This document shows positions 36,286 to 45,107 of a stretch of DNA of 64,000 bases, in pieces. The notes beneath the pieces are model-generated. The model was given only the letters and a program-made list of their open reading frames with translations. It searched no databases and was not told where the DNA came from. The DNA is from Methylopumilus sp026399645 (GTDB lineage: Bacteria > Pseudomonadota > Gammaproteobacteria > Burkholderiales > Methylophilaceae), in NCBI RefSeq assembly GCF_965184065.1, contig NZ_OZ239098.1; one strand, written 5' to 3'. Positions within the stretch are counted from its first letter, which is position 1. Every line of letters begins with the position of its first letter. The translations under genes and the position numbers were made by a program.

Positions 36286-37812
36286 ATGTGTGGAATCCTT
36301 GGAATAGTCGGTAAAAATCCTGTTAATCAGCTACTCTATGATGGCTTATTAGTTCTCCAGCATCGGGGTCAAGATGCTGCTGGTATTGTCACCTGTGACG
36401 GCAATACTTTTTTCATGCATAAAAATAATGGTCTTGTGAAAGATGTATTTCATACACGCCACATGCGAAATCTTATCGGTAATGCAGGTATTGCACATGT
36501 CCGTTATCCTACAGCAGGTTCCTCCTCAGCTGCAGAAGCCCAACCATTTTATGTAAATTCACCCTTTGGAATTGTCTTAGGTCATAACGGTAATTTAACG
36601 AACGCCGAAAAGCTTAAAGAAGATATTTTTAGACAAGACCTTCGCCATATCAATACAACATCAGATTCAGAAGTCTTACTTAATGTGTTGGCTCATGAAA
36701 TTGAGCAATCAGCAAAGAGCACTTTACTTAATAGCGACGTTGTTTTCGATGCTGTCACTTCGGTTCATAAGCGATGCAAAGGAGCATATGCTGTAGTTTC
36801 AATGATTGCTAATTTTGGACTTCTTGCATTTAGAGACCCCCACGGTATTCGCCCACTTGTGATCGGTAAACATGAAACCCCACAAGGTGTTGAATACATG
36901 GTGGCATCTGAAAGTGTTGCAATTGATGTATTAGGATTTAAATTAGTAAGGGATGTAGAGCCGGGTGAAGCAGTCTTCATTGATATGAATGGTAATTTTT
37001 ATTCTAAACAATGCGCTAAACCTAATCATCATCCGTGTATATTCGAGTACGTCTATCTTGCAAGACCTGACTCTGTAATCGATGGTATTTCAGTCTATCA
37101 AACACGACTTAATATGGGTAAGACATTAGCGCAAAAAATTAAAAAAGCATGGGCTCATTTAGATATCGATGTTGTAATCCCTATTCCTGATACGAGTAGG
37201 CCAAGTGCTTTACAGCTCGCACTCGAATTAGGTCTAGATTATCGTGAAGGTTTTATTAAAAATCGCTATATCGGTCGTACGTTTATCATGCCTGGTCAAG
37301 CATTAAGAGAAAAATCAGTACGACAAAAACTTAATCCTATCAAAATAGAATTCCAAGATAAGAATGTGCTTTTGGTAGATGATTCGATTGTTCGAGGCAC
37401 AACATCAAAAGAGATTGTTCAGATGGCTAGAGAGGCGGGCGCTAAAAAAGTTTATTTAGTCTCAGCAGCGCCACCTGTAAGATTTCCTAATGTTTATGGT
37501 ATTGATATGCCATCACGCAACGAATTACTAGCACCCAATAAAACAGACGAGGAAATTCGAGAAGAAATTGGTGCAGATGAATTAATTTATCAAGACCTTG
37601 ACGCGCTTATTGAGAACATTGCATCGATTAATCCAAAACTTAAAAAATTTGATGCTTCTTGTTTTGATGGCAAATATATTACAGGCGATATTGATGAATA
37701 TTATTTAAAAAACATCGAAACACTTCGTGCTGATTCTAATATGTCTGACAAGCCATCAAATGGCAGCATACAAATGGATTTAAATTTAATTAAAGATGAA
37801 GAAGCAGTTTAA
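36286..37812 (+). CDS. purF: Amidophosphoribosyltransferase
   Basis: 508 residues. First committed step of purine synthesis, PRPP plus glutamine to phosphoribosylamine. The N-terminal nucleophile cysteine is C2 in MCGILGIVGK, exposed by methionine removal, with no propeptide. The glutaminase domain has RGQDAAGIV and GHNGNLTN. The PRPP loop is VLLVDDSIVRGTTSKEIV. It is the last gene of folC-SPOR-cvpA-purF; a new promoter and riboswitch start shortly after its stop. Confidence 0.97.
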   Translation: MCGILGIVGKNPVNQLLYDGLLVLQHRGQDAAGIVTCDGNTFFMHKNNGLVKDVFHTRHMRNLIGNAGIAHVRYPTAGSSSAAEAQPFYVNSPFGIVLGHNGNLTNAEKLKEDIFRQDLRHINTTSDSEVLLNVLAHEIEQSAKSTLLNSDVVFDAVTSVHKRCKGAYAVVSMIANFGLLAFRDPHGIRPLVIGKHETPQGVEYMVASESVAIDVLGFKLVRDVEPGEAVFIDMNGNFYSKQCAKPNHHPCIFEYVYLARPDSVIDGISVYQTRLNMGKTLAQKIKKAWAHLDIDVVIPIPDTSRPSALQLALELGLDYREGFIKNRYIGRTFIMPGQALREKSVRQKLNPIKIEFQDKNVLLVDDSIVRGTTSKEIVQMAREAGAKKVYLVSAAPPVRFPNVYGIDMPSRNELLAPNKTDEEIREEIGADELIYQDLDALIENIASINPKLKKFDASCFDGKYITGDIDEYYLKNIETLRADSNMSDKPSNGSIQMDLNLIKDEEAV

Positions 37813-37825
37813 TGATAAGCGTTTC

Positions 37826-37853
37826 TTGACGTATTTTTTTTATCGTGCATAAT
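37826..37853 (+). promoter_or_regulatory. Promoter for the metZ leader
   Basis: TTGACG at 37826-37831 and CATAAT at 37848-37853 with a 16-base spacer form the best promoter match seen in the window. Initiation is expected near 37860, which is the first base of the riboswitch P1 stem. That independent agreement supports both calls. Confidence 0.7.
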
Positions 37854-37859
37854 TTGAAC

Positions 37860-37927
37860 TGCGCTGATTTGAGTGATAAAGTTATTTCTCAGCTTGCGGG
37901 CGCGTTAAAAATACAGCTAAAGCGAGG
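37860..37927 (+). promoter_or_regulatory. SAM-II-like riboswitch aptamer upstream of metZ
   Basis: The leader contains the sequence blocks of the SAM-II S-adenosylmethionine aptamer in order: GCGCTGATTT, CTTGC, GGGCGCG, TTAAAAATACAGCTAAA, GCGAGG. P1 pairs 37860-37865 with 37899-37904 (GCGC core). The pseudoknot P2 pairs CTTGC 37893-37897 with GCGAG 37922-37926. The A-rich segment 37905-37921 with GCTAAA is the loop that contacts ligand in this class. A small extra hairpin (GAG...CTC, 37871-37890) is inserted in loop 1. It precedes metZ and is followed by an intrinsic terminator, so SAM binding should switch transcription off. The class is recognised from memory; the related SAM-V class is an alternative label. 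Confidence 0.82.
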
Positions 37928-37932
37928 TCTGT

Positions 37933-37965
37933 CCCGTTTTAGTTTTTTGTGAAACGGGTTTTTTT
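37933..37965 (+). terminator. Riboswitch-controlled intrinsic terminator
   Basis: CCCGTTT (37933-37939) pairs with AAACGGG (37952-37958) around a 10-base loop, followed by seven T residues (37959-37965): a textbook intrinsic terminator inside the metZ leader, 24 bases before the ATG. Its 5' arm CCCGT can instead pair with GCGGG at 37896-37900, which in the aptamer is part of P2 and P1. This gives a simple antiterminator that SAM binding would break. It could also serve as the purF terminator. Confidence 0.8.
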
Positions 37966-37989
37966 GTGCCCAAAAAAAGGTAACAGATT

Positions 37990-39162
37990 ATGAATAACGA
38001 TACATGGAAATATGATACACAAGCGATTCGAGCTGGCTCATTACGATCTGAGTTTGGTGAGAATTCTGAAGCTATCTTTTTAACTTCAAGCTATGTGTTT
38101 GATTCATCTGCCCAAGCTGCTGATAGATTTGCCGGTACTGAGCCTGGCAATATCTATTCTCGCTTTACGAATCCTACAGTCACAATGTTTCAAGATCGCC
38201 TCGCAGCTATGGAAGGTAGTGAAGCATGTGTAGCGACTTCAAGTGGCATGTCAGCTATTTTGGCAATCATTATGGGCCTATGTTCCACTGGGGAACATAT
38301 CGTGGCCTCTCGAAGTATTTTTGGTACTACCGTACAACTCTTTAGTAATATTTTAAAGCGCTGGGGTTTGGAAATTACTTTTGTATCGCTCACCAATCTT
38401 AATGAGTGGGAAGATGCTATTCAAAAAAACACAAAACTTTTTTTTGTAGAGACCCCGTCTAATCCATTGACTGAAGTGACCGACATCAAAGCTCTTTCAA
38501 AAATTGCACATCAAAAAGATATTAAATTGATTGTGGATAATTGTTTTTGTTCGCCTGCGCTTCAAAGACCTTTGTTATTGGGCGCCGACATTATTATTCA
38601 TTCTGCTACTAAGTATCTTGATGGACAGGGGCGTTGTTTAGGAGGCGCAGTATTAGCAGATAAAAAAACGATAGAGCCGATTTATCAATTCCTAAGGTCA
38701 GCAGGACCTACAATGAGCGCATTTAATGCCTGGGTTTTTTTAAAGGGTTTAGAAACGTTATCTGTTCGCATGGACGCTCATTCTAGGAATGCACTTCATT
38801 TAGCTTCTTGGCTTGAGTCGCAGCCCCAGATCGATCGTGTTTACTATCCCGGATTAGCCTCTCATCCGCAGCATAAACTTGCTTTAACACAGCAAAAAAC
38901 GGGCGGAGCTATTGTGTCTTTTGAGGTAAAAGGTGGGCAAAAAGAGGCATGGAGCTTAATTGATTCAACTCGATTGATCTCGATTACTGCTAATTTAGGG
39001 GATGTTAAATCTACAATTACACATCCGACAACAACGACACATTCAAGAGTCAGCCCTGAAGAGCGTCAAAAAGCTGGCATCAAGGACAATCTTGTTAGAG
39101 TCGCTGTAGGCCTTGAGGATATAGAGGACCTAAAAGCTGATTTGTCTAGTCTTTCGCGCTAA
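37990..39162 (+). CDS. metZ: O-succinylhomoserine sulfhydrylase
   Basis: 390 residues. Cys/Met-metabolism PLP enzyme that makes homocysteine directly from O-succinylhomoserine (or an O-acyl homoserine) and sulfide. The start DTQAIRAGSLRSEFGENSEAIFLTSSYVF, the RFTNPTV segment and the PLP lysine K208 in IIHSATKYLDGQGR are characteristic of MetZ rather than MetB/MetC. The sulfide would come from the cys operon at 53-58 kb. AAAGG stands about 9 bases before the ATG. Expression is expected to fall when SAM is high because of the leader riboswitch and terminator. Confidence 0.95.
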   Translation: MNNDTWKYDTQAIRAGSLRSEFGENSEAIFLTSSYVFDSSAQAADRFAGTEPGNIYSRFTNPTVTMFQDRLAAMEGSEACVATSSGMSAILAIIMGLCSTGEHIVASRSIFGTTVQLFSNILKRWGLEITFVSLTNLNEWEDAIQKNTKLFFVETPSNPLTEVTDIKALSKIAHQKDIKLIVDNCFCSPALQRPLLLGADIIIHSATKYLDGQGRCLGGAVLADKKTIEPIYQFLRSAGPTMSAFNAWVFLKGLETLSVRMDAHSRNALHLASWLESQPQIDRVYYPGLASHPQHKLALTQQKTGGAIVSFEVKGGQKEAWSLIDSTRLISITANLGDVKSTITHPTTTTHSRVSPEERQKAGIKDNLVRVAVGLEDIEDLKADLSSLSR

Positions 39163-39173
39163 AAAATACCTTT

Positions 39174-39198
39174 AGCGGGGCATAAATACAGCCCTGCT
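39174..39198 (+). other. Stem-loop between metZ and gyrA
   Basis: AGCGGGGC (39174-39181) and GCCCTGCT (39191-39198) form an 8-pair stem with one G-U pair and a 9-base loop, 11 bases after the metZ stop. There is no T-run after it, so it may stabilise the metZ 3' end or be a weak terminator. Just downstream, TGCTAAAAT at 39202-39210 is an extended -10 that could serve gyrA. Confidence 0.45.
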
Positions 39199-39248
39199 AC
39201 ATGCTAAAATTTGGGTAGTTTTCTACTTAAATTATCGATCTAAATCCT

Positions 39249-41798
39249 ATGAATCAATTTGCTAAAGAAACCATCCCAATCAGCCTTGAAGATGAGATGA
39301 AACGCTCTTATCTTGACTACGCCATGAGCGTCATTGTTGGGCGAGCACTTCCAGATGTCAGAGACGGATTAAAGCCTGTTCACCGTCGTGTACTTTTTGC
39401 GATGCATGAGCTTAATAACGACTTTAATAAACCTTATAAAAAATCAGCGCGTATTGTCGGTGATGTGATTGGTAAATACCATCCACATGGTGATACAGCT
39501 GTGTACGATACGATTGTTCGTATGGCGCAGGATTTTAGCTTGCGATATATGTTAGTCGATGGTCAGGGAAATTTTGGCTCAGTGGATGGCGATAATGCTG
39601 CTGCTATGAGATATACGGAAATCCGTATGTCTAAAATTGCACATGAGCTTTTAGAAGATATTGATAAAGAGACAGTAAATTTCGGTCCTAATTATGACGG
39701 CTCTGAACAAGAACCTCTTATTATGCCGGCGCGTATTCCAAATCTTCTTATCAACGGAAGCTCTGGTATTGCTGTGGGCATGGCGACTAATATTCCACCT
39801 CACAATCTAAATGAAGTTGTAGATGCGTGTTTACTACTGCTAGAAAAACCTGAGTCATCGATTGATGCATTGATTAAATTAATACCAGCACCAGATTTCC
39901 CTACAGCCGGGATCATTCATGGCACTTCAGGCGTTAAAGAAGGCTACAGAACAGGTCGTGGTCGCGTTGTTATGCGAGGAAGAACGCACGTTGAAAAGCT
40001 CGATAAAGGTAACCGTGAAGCATTAATCGTTGATGAACTTCCGTATCAAGTTAACAAAAAAACATTCATCGAGAAGATTGCTGAACTTGTAAACGATAAA
40101 AAGATTGAAGGCATTTCAGATTTAAGAGATGAGTCAGACAAATCAGGTATGCGTGTTGTGATTGAATTAAAGCGCGGAGAGAATCCTGATGTTATTTTAA
40201 ATAATCTTTATAAGCAAACACAGCTTCAAGATAGTTTTGGTATGAACATGGTAGCGCTCATTGATGGCCAGCCAAAACTTCTTAACTTAAAACAAATTTT
40301 AGATGCCTTTTTAAGGCACCGTCGTGAAGTTACTACAAGAAAAACTGTATTTGAATTAAGAAAAGCACGCGAACGTGGCCACATGTTAGAAGGTTTAGCA
40401 GTCGCATTAGCTAACGTCGATGAAATGATTAAAATCATCAAGGCTGCTCCAACACCACCAGATGCTAAGAAAGAATTGATAGCGCGCACATGGAAATCTT
40501 CTGTTGTAGAGGCTATGTTGAATGGTGCTGCAATGGAGTTTTCTAGACCTGAAGGATTGTCTAAAGAATTTGGATTGACTGATTCAGGCTATAAGTTATC
40601 AGATGTTCAAGCACAAGAAATTCTGCAATTAAGATTACAACGCTTAACAGGGTTAGAACAAGAAAAAATTGTTAATGAATATAAAGAGATTATGAATGTT
40701 ATTACAGATTTCCTTGATATTTTAGCAACACCTGCAAGAGTCACTGCAATTATCGTCGATGAATTGAAGGCGATTAAAGATCAATATGGTGACAAACGTC
40801 GTAGTGAAATTGTCGAGAATGCTTTAGATTTATCGACTGAAGATTTAATTACACCTGAGGATGTAGTTGTCACACTTTCTCATACAGGCTATATTAAATC
40901 ACAAGTGTTAGATGAGTATCGTGCCCAAAAAAGAGGCGGCAGAGGCAAGCAAGCAGCAACGACAAAAGATGATGATTTTATCGATAAAATGTTTGTAGCA
41001 AATACACACGATAATATTCTATGTTTTTCAAGTCGTGGACAGGTGTATTGGTTAAAAGTTTACGAGGTCCCACAGGGCAGTCGCACAAGTCGTGGTAAAC
41101 CTATTGTTAATTTATTCCCTCTCCAAGAGGGTGAAAAAATTAATGCGATTCTTCCTATTAAAGAATTTGATGATAAGCATTATATTTTTATGGCCACTGC
41201 ATTAGGTACAGTTAAAAAAACACCGCTTACAGATTTTTCAAATCCACGTAAGTCAGGCATCATCGCAATTAATCTCGATGATAATGACTTTTTAATTGGC
41301 GCTGAAATTACTGACGGATCCAACGATATTGTTTTAGTCTCAAATGGCGGTAAAGCTGTTTGGTTTGACGAAGAAGATGTGCGGAGTATGGGTCGAAATA
41401 CTCGAGGTGTTCGTGGTATGAAATTACAAGAAGACCAACAAGTACTATCCCTTCTTATCGCAAGCGATGATCAACAATCTATGCTCGTGGCAACTGAAAA
41501 TGGCTATGGAAAACGAACTGTTTTATCTGACTTTAGACATTCTGGTCGAGCCACACAAGGTGTTAAAGCGATTCAAGTGAGTGAACGTAATGGCCTTGTT
41601 GTCGCTGCAAAACTTGTGAACGATGAAGATGAGATTATGTTGATCACGACAGGTGGCGTCCTAATTCGAACGCGTGTCAGTGAAATTCGCGAATTAGGTC
41701 GTGCGACTCAAGGTGTCACATTAATTAATTTAGGTGAGAATGAAAAATTATCAGGCCTCGAGAAGATTGTAGAAGCTGATGATGATCTAGAGGAATAG
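39249..41798 (+). CDS. gyrA: DNA gyrase subunit A
   Basis: 849 residues. Catalytic breakage-reunion subunit of gyrase. The active tyrosine falls at Y122 in AMRYTEIRMSK, the same number as in E. coli. The quinolone-determining region reads HPHGDTAVYDT with threonine at position 83 and aspartate at 87. The C-terminal beta-pinwheel domain begins with the GyrA box QKRGGRGKQ. It ends with an acidic tail (EADDDLEE). It heads gyrA-serC-pheA-hisC, a conserved betaproteobacterial order. No sign of truncation. Confidence 0.98.
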   Translation: MNQFAKETIPISLEDEMKRSYLDYAMSVIVGRALPDVRDGLKPVHRRVLFAMHELNNDFNKPYKKSARIVGDVIGKYHPHGDTAVYDTIVRMAQDFSLRYMLVDGQGNFGSVDGDNAAAMRYTEIRMSKIAHELLEDIDKETVNFGPNYDGSEQEPLIMPARIPNLLINGSSGIAVGMATNIPPHNLNEVVDACLLLLEKPESSIDALIKLIPAPDFPTAGIIHGTSGVKEGYRTGRGRVVMRGRTHVEKLDKGNREALIVDELPYQVNKKTFIEKIAELVNDKKIEGISDLRDESDKSGMRVVIELKRGENPDVILNNLYKQTQLQDSFGMNMVALIDGQPKLLNLKQILDAFLRHRREVTTRKTVFELRKARERGHMLEGLAVALANVDEMIKIIKAAPTPPDAKKELIARTWKSSVVEAMLNGAAMEFSRPEGLSKEFGLTDSGYKLSDVQAQEILQLRLQRLTGLEQEKIVNEYKEIMNVITDFLDILATPARVTAIIVDELKAIKDQYGDKRRSEIVENALDLSTEDLITPEDVVVTLSHTGYIKSQVLDEYRAQKRGGRGKQAATTKDDDFIDKMFVANTHDNILCFSSRGQVYWLKVYEVPQGSRTSRGKPIVNLFPLQEGEKINAILPIKEFDDKHYIFMATALGTVKKTPLTDFSNPRKSGIIAINLDDNDFLIGAEITDGSNDIVLVSNGGKAVWFDEEDVRSMGRNTRGVRGMKLQEDQQVLSLLIASDDQQSMLVATENGYGKRTVLSDFRHSGRATQGVKAIQVSERNGLVVAAKLVNDEDEIMLITTGGVLIRTRVSEIRELGRATQGVTLINLGENEKLSGLEKIVEADDDLEE

Positions 41799-41811
41799 CT
41801 TTTAATTCATC

Positions 41812-42888
41812 ATGAAATGTACTTATAACTTTTCAGCAGGTCCTGCCGTATTGCCCAAGTCAGTGATGCTTCGAGCGCAAGCTGAGATGATTGATTGGCA
41901 TAATTCTGGATTGTCTGTGATGGAAATGTCACACCGTGGTAAGGATTACATGTCAATCTTTGAGAAGGTGGAAAGTGATTTTAGATCTCTTTTTAATGTA
42001 CCTAAAAATTACAAGGTACTTTTTCTTCAAGGTGGTGCGATTGCTCAAAATTCAATGGTGCCTTTAAACCTTCTCAATGGAAAAAAAGCTAATTATGTTG
42101 TGAGTGGTTATTGGTCTAAACGCACTTATCAAGATGCACTTCCTTTTGGCGACATGTCTATTTCGGCTTCTTCCGAATCGATTGGTTTCGCGAAAGCTCC
42201 CGATCTAAGTGATTGGAAGATTGATCCTTCAGCCTCATACGTTCACTTCTGCTCCAATGAAACGATACATGGCGTTGAATATTTTGATATGCCATCCATT
42301 AAGACGATTCCAGTGGTTGCTGATATGTCGTCTCATATTCTTTCAAGACCAGTTGATATTAGTCAATTTGGAGTTATTTATGCTGGTGCGCAAAAAAATA
42401 TTGGCCCTGCAGGCCTCACAATTGTGATTGTTAGAGATGATTTGTTAGAAGTGGCTTCACCATTAACACCTTCCGTTTTTAACTGGAAGACGCAAGCCGA
42501 GAATCAATCCATGATTAACACACCAACAACTTATAGTATCTATATGGCAGGTCTTGTCTTTGAATGGTTAATTGAACTTGGCGGTCTTGATGTGATTGAA
42601 AAGCAAAATATTAAAAAAGCTGAATTGTTATATAACTATATCGATTCAACAGATTTCTACTCAAATCCTATTGATATCAAAAATCGTTCGCGTATGAACG
42701 TACCTTTTAGAATTCAAAATGAAGATTTACATGGTTCTTTTGTAACAGGCGCTGAAAATTTAGGTATGATCGGTTTAAAAGGCCATCGACTAGTAGGTGG
42801 CATTCGAGCCTCAATATACAACGCTATGCCGATTGAAGGTATTCAAGCTCTTGTTGATTACATGAAAGATTTTGAAAAGTCCCACTAA
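41812..42888 (+). CDS. serC: Phosphoserine aminotransferase
   Basis: 358 residues. Converts 3-phosphohydroxypyruvate to phosphoserine, and also acts in pyridoxal phosphate synthesis. Typical N-terminus YNFSAGPAVLPKSVMLRAQAEM, followed by MEMSHRGKDY and FLQGGAIAQNSMVP; the PLP lysine is in IYAGAQKNIGPAGLTIVIVR. It starts 13 bases after gyrA and ends 4 bases before pheA. Confidence 0.97.
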   Translation: MKCTYNFSAGPAVLPKSVMLRAQAEMIDWHNSGLSVMEMSHRGKDYMSIFEKVESDFRSLFNVPKNYKVLFLQGGAIAQNSMVPLNLLNGKKANYVVSGYWSKRTYQDALPFGDMSISASSESIGFAKAPDLSDWKIDPSASYVHFCSNETIHGVEYFDMPSIKTIPVVADMSSHILSRPVDISQFGVIYAGAQKNIGPAGLTIVIVRDDLLEVASPLTPSVFNWKTQAENQSMINTPTTYSIYMAGLVFEWLIELGGLDVIEKQNIKKAELLYNYIDSTDFYSNPIDIKNRSRMNVPFRIQNEDLHGSFVTGAENLGMIGLKGHRLVGGIRASIYNAMPIEGIQALVDYMKDFEKSH

Positions 42889-42892
42889 TTAT

Positions 42893-43963
42893 ATGACAGA
42901 TGATTTAAAAAACTTAAGAGATGCAATTGATAAAATTGATAATGAACTTTTAGATCTCATTTCTAAAAGAGCAGCATTAGCATCTAATATCGGAAGTCTA
43001 AAAACAGACGGTGTAATTTATCGTCCTGAACGTGAGGCTCAAGTCTTACGTCGTTTGGTTGAGCAGAATCAAGGACCACTTTCTAACGAAAGTATCGAAA
43101 GCATTTACAAGAGCATTATGTCTAATTGTAGAGCTTTAGAAAAACAAATCACCGTTGCATTCTTAGGACCGCTTGGTACATTTAGCGAAGAAGCTTCCAT
43201 GAAGCAGTTTGGTGAATCAATTGAACCCATTCAAACATCAAGCATTGATGAAGTGTTTCATCTTGTGGAGTCTCATAAAGCACATTATGGTGTTGTTCCA
43301 GTTGAGAATTCAACTGAAGGCGCTATTAATCGGACACTTGATCTACTTCTGACATCTAACACAATGATATGTGCAGAGATTATTTTGCCTGTGCACCATA
43401 ATTTAATTAGCAATGAAAAAGATGTATCAAGTATTAAAAAAATCTATTCACACACACAATCATTATCACAGTGCCATCAGTGGTTGCTTAAATATGCTCC
43501 AGGGATCGAATTGCAATCTGTTTCTAGTAATGCTGAAGCTGTAAAAATTGCATCTAAAGAAAAGGGTGCTGCTGCTGTTGCGAGTAACCGCGCCTCAGCA
43601 TTATTTAATGTCCCTCTGCTAGCTGAAAATATAGAAGATGATCCCAAGAACTCCACTCGATTCTTGGTAATATCCAATCACGAAGTTAAACCTTCCGGAT
43701 TAGATAAAACCTCGATTATTGTGGCTGCAAAAAATCAACCGGGAGCGATTGCATCCATGATTGAGCCTTTTGCAAAAAATAAAGTAAGTATGACTAAACT
43801 TGAATCTCGTCCTTCAAAAACAGGTCTTTGGGAATATGTGTTCTTTATTGATATTGAAGGGCATATGACTGATTTAAACGTATCAGACTCACTCAAAGAA
43901 ATTGAATCTAAAGCTTCATTCTTAAAAGTTTTAGGATCCTATCCGCAGTCTAATTTGACTTAA
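42893..43963 (+). CDS. pheA: Bifunctional chorismate mutase / prephenate dehydratase
   Basis: 356 residues from the ATG at 42893; the frame is open slightly further back into serC. Three domains: an AroQ chorismate mutase (about 1-85, LRDAIDKIDNELLDLISKRAALA), a prephenate dehydratase (about 93-270, FLGPLGTFSEEASMKQF, VPVENSTEGAINRTLD, and the TRF of STRFLVIS), and a C-terminal ACT domain with the phenylalanine-binding ESRP motif. It makes phenylpyruvate and is probably inhibited by phenylalanine. serC ends 4 bases before. Confidence 0.96.
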   Translation: MTDDLKNLRDAIDKIDNELLDLISKRAALASNIGSLKTDGVIYRPEREAQVLRRLVEQNQGPLSNESIESIYKSIMSNCRALEKQITVAFLGPLGTFSEEASMKQFGESIEPIQTSSIDEVFHLVESHKAHYGVVPVENSTEGAINRTLDLLLTSNTMICAEIILPVHHNLISNEKDVSSIKKIYSHTQSLSQCHQWLLKYAPGIELQSVSSNAEAVKIASKEKGAAAVASNRASALFNVPLLAENIEDDPKNSTRFLVISNHEVKPSGLDKTSIIVAAKNQPGAIASMIEPFAKNKVSMTKLESRPSKTGLWEYVFFIDIEGHMTDLNVSDSLKEIESKASFLKVLGSYPQSNLT

Positions 43964-44000
43964 TGGATTTATGCTCTAGCTTTCCATTTAATATTTTATT

Positions 44001-45095
44001 ATGTCGATTCAATCTTTAATTCCAAAATATATTTGTGATATTGCACCTTACCAAGGTGGTAAACCAATCTCTGAGGTTGCGCGCGAGCACCACTTAGAAG
44101 AGTCCTCTATTATAAAATTAGCCTCTAATGAAAATCCTTTAGGCATGAGCCCTAAAGCTCGCGAGGTACTCTTAAAATCAATTGATGAAATTTATCGGTA
44201 TCCCGATGGCAATGCTTTTCGGCTTAAAAATGCTGTTAGCCTTAAGTTTAATTTACATCCAGAGACTTTAATTTTTGGAAACGGGTCAAACGATGTTTTG
44301 GAATTAGCTTCCCGTACTTTTTTAAAAGTAGGCGATGAAGCTATATTTTCTCAACATGCTTTTGCTGTCTATAGTCTTGTAACACAAGCAATGGGTGCTA
44401 TTGGCGTCAAAGTCCCTGCCAAAGATTTTGCACATGATCTTGCCAAAATGTTTGCGGCAATTACTTCAAAAACGAAGATGATCTTCATTGCCAATCCCAA
44501 TAATCCGACAGGTACTCTCATCTCTAAAGATGAACTTAAAGCTTTTTTAACAAAAGTACCATCTCATATTATTGTGGTCTTGGACGAGGCTTACGATGAA
44601 TATTTGGAGGTAGAGTATAAGTCAGAGAGTTTTTCCTGGCTTTCTCAATTTTCAAATTTAATTATTTCCAGAAGTTTCTCAAAGGCTTATGGTTTAGCTG
44701 GATTAAGAGTGGGTTTTGGGGCATCGGATCCAGAGATTATTCAATTTATGAATCGTGTGAGACAACCTTTTAATGTGAATAGTCTTGCGCAAGATGCTGC
44801 AGTGGCAGCATTAATGGATGACGCATTTGTCAGTGAGAGTAAAATACTGAATAATAATGGAAAAAAACAACTAGAATCAGCTTTCCAAAGGCTTAAGTTA
44901 AGTTTTATTCCTACTTTTGGTAACTTTATTAGTTTTAAAGTAGATAAGGCACCCCAAGTCTACGAAGCTTTATTAAAGGCGGGTATCATAGTGCGTCCAG
45001 TGACTAATTATGAAATGCCAGATTATTTGCGCGTGAGTATTGGCCTTAAAGAAGAAAACGAAAGATTTATTCAAGCACTAGAAGCGATTATTTAA
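44001..45095 (+). CDS. hisC: Histidinol-phosphate aminotransferase
   Basis: 364 residues. Class I PLP aminotransferase. IAPYQGGKPISEVAREHHLEE and IIKLASNENPLGMSPKAR are typical of the HisC2 type found with pheA in Betaproteobacteria. FIANPNNPTGTLI, VLDEAYDEY and the PLP lysine in SRSFSKAYGLAGLRVGFG are present. In this neighbourhood HisC2 may also transaminate aromatic keto acids such as phenylpyruvate or prephenate; that is known for some relatives and only inferred here. Confidence 0.94.
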   Translation: MSIQSLIPKYICDIAPYQGGKPISEVAREHHLEESSIIKLASNENPLGMSPKAREVLLKSIDEIYRYPDGNAFRLKNAVSLKFNLHPETLIFGNGSNDVLELASRTFLKVGDEAIFSQHAFAVYSLVTQAMGAIGVKVPAKDFAHDLAKMFAAITSKTKMIFIANPNNPTGTLISKDELKAFLTKVPSHIIVVLDEAYDEYLEVEYKSESFSWLSQFSNLIISRSFSKAYGLAGLRVGFGASDPEIIQFMNRVRQPFNVNSLAQDAAVAALMDDAFVSESKILNNNGKKQLESAFQRLKLSFIPTFGNFISFKVDKAPQVYEALLKAGIIVRPVTNYEMPDYLRVSIGLKEENERFIQALEAII

Positions 45096-45107
45096 ATAGG
45101 ATCTAGC

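Noticed and set aside
39174..39198. Intrinsic terminator after metZ
   Set aside because: The stem is good but no T-run follows, so it was kept only as a stem-loop.
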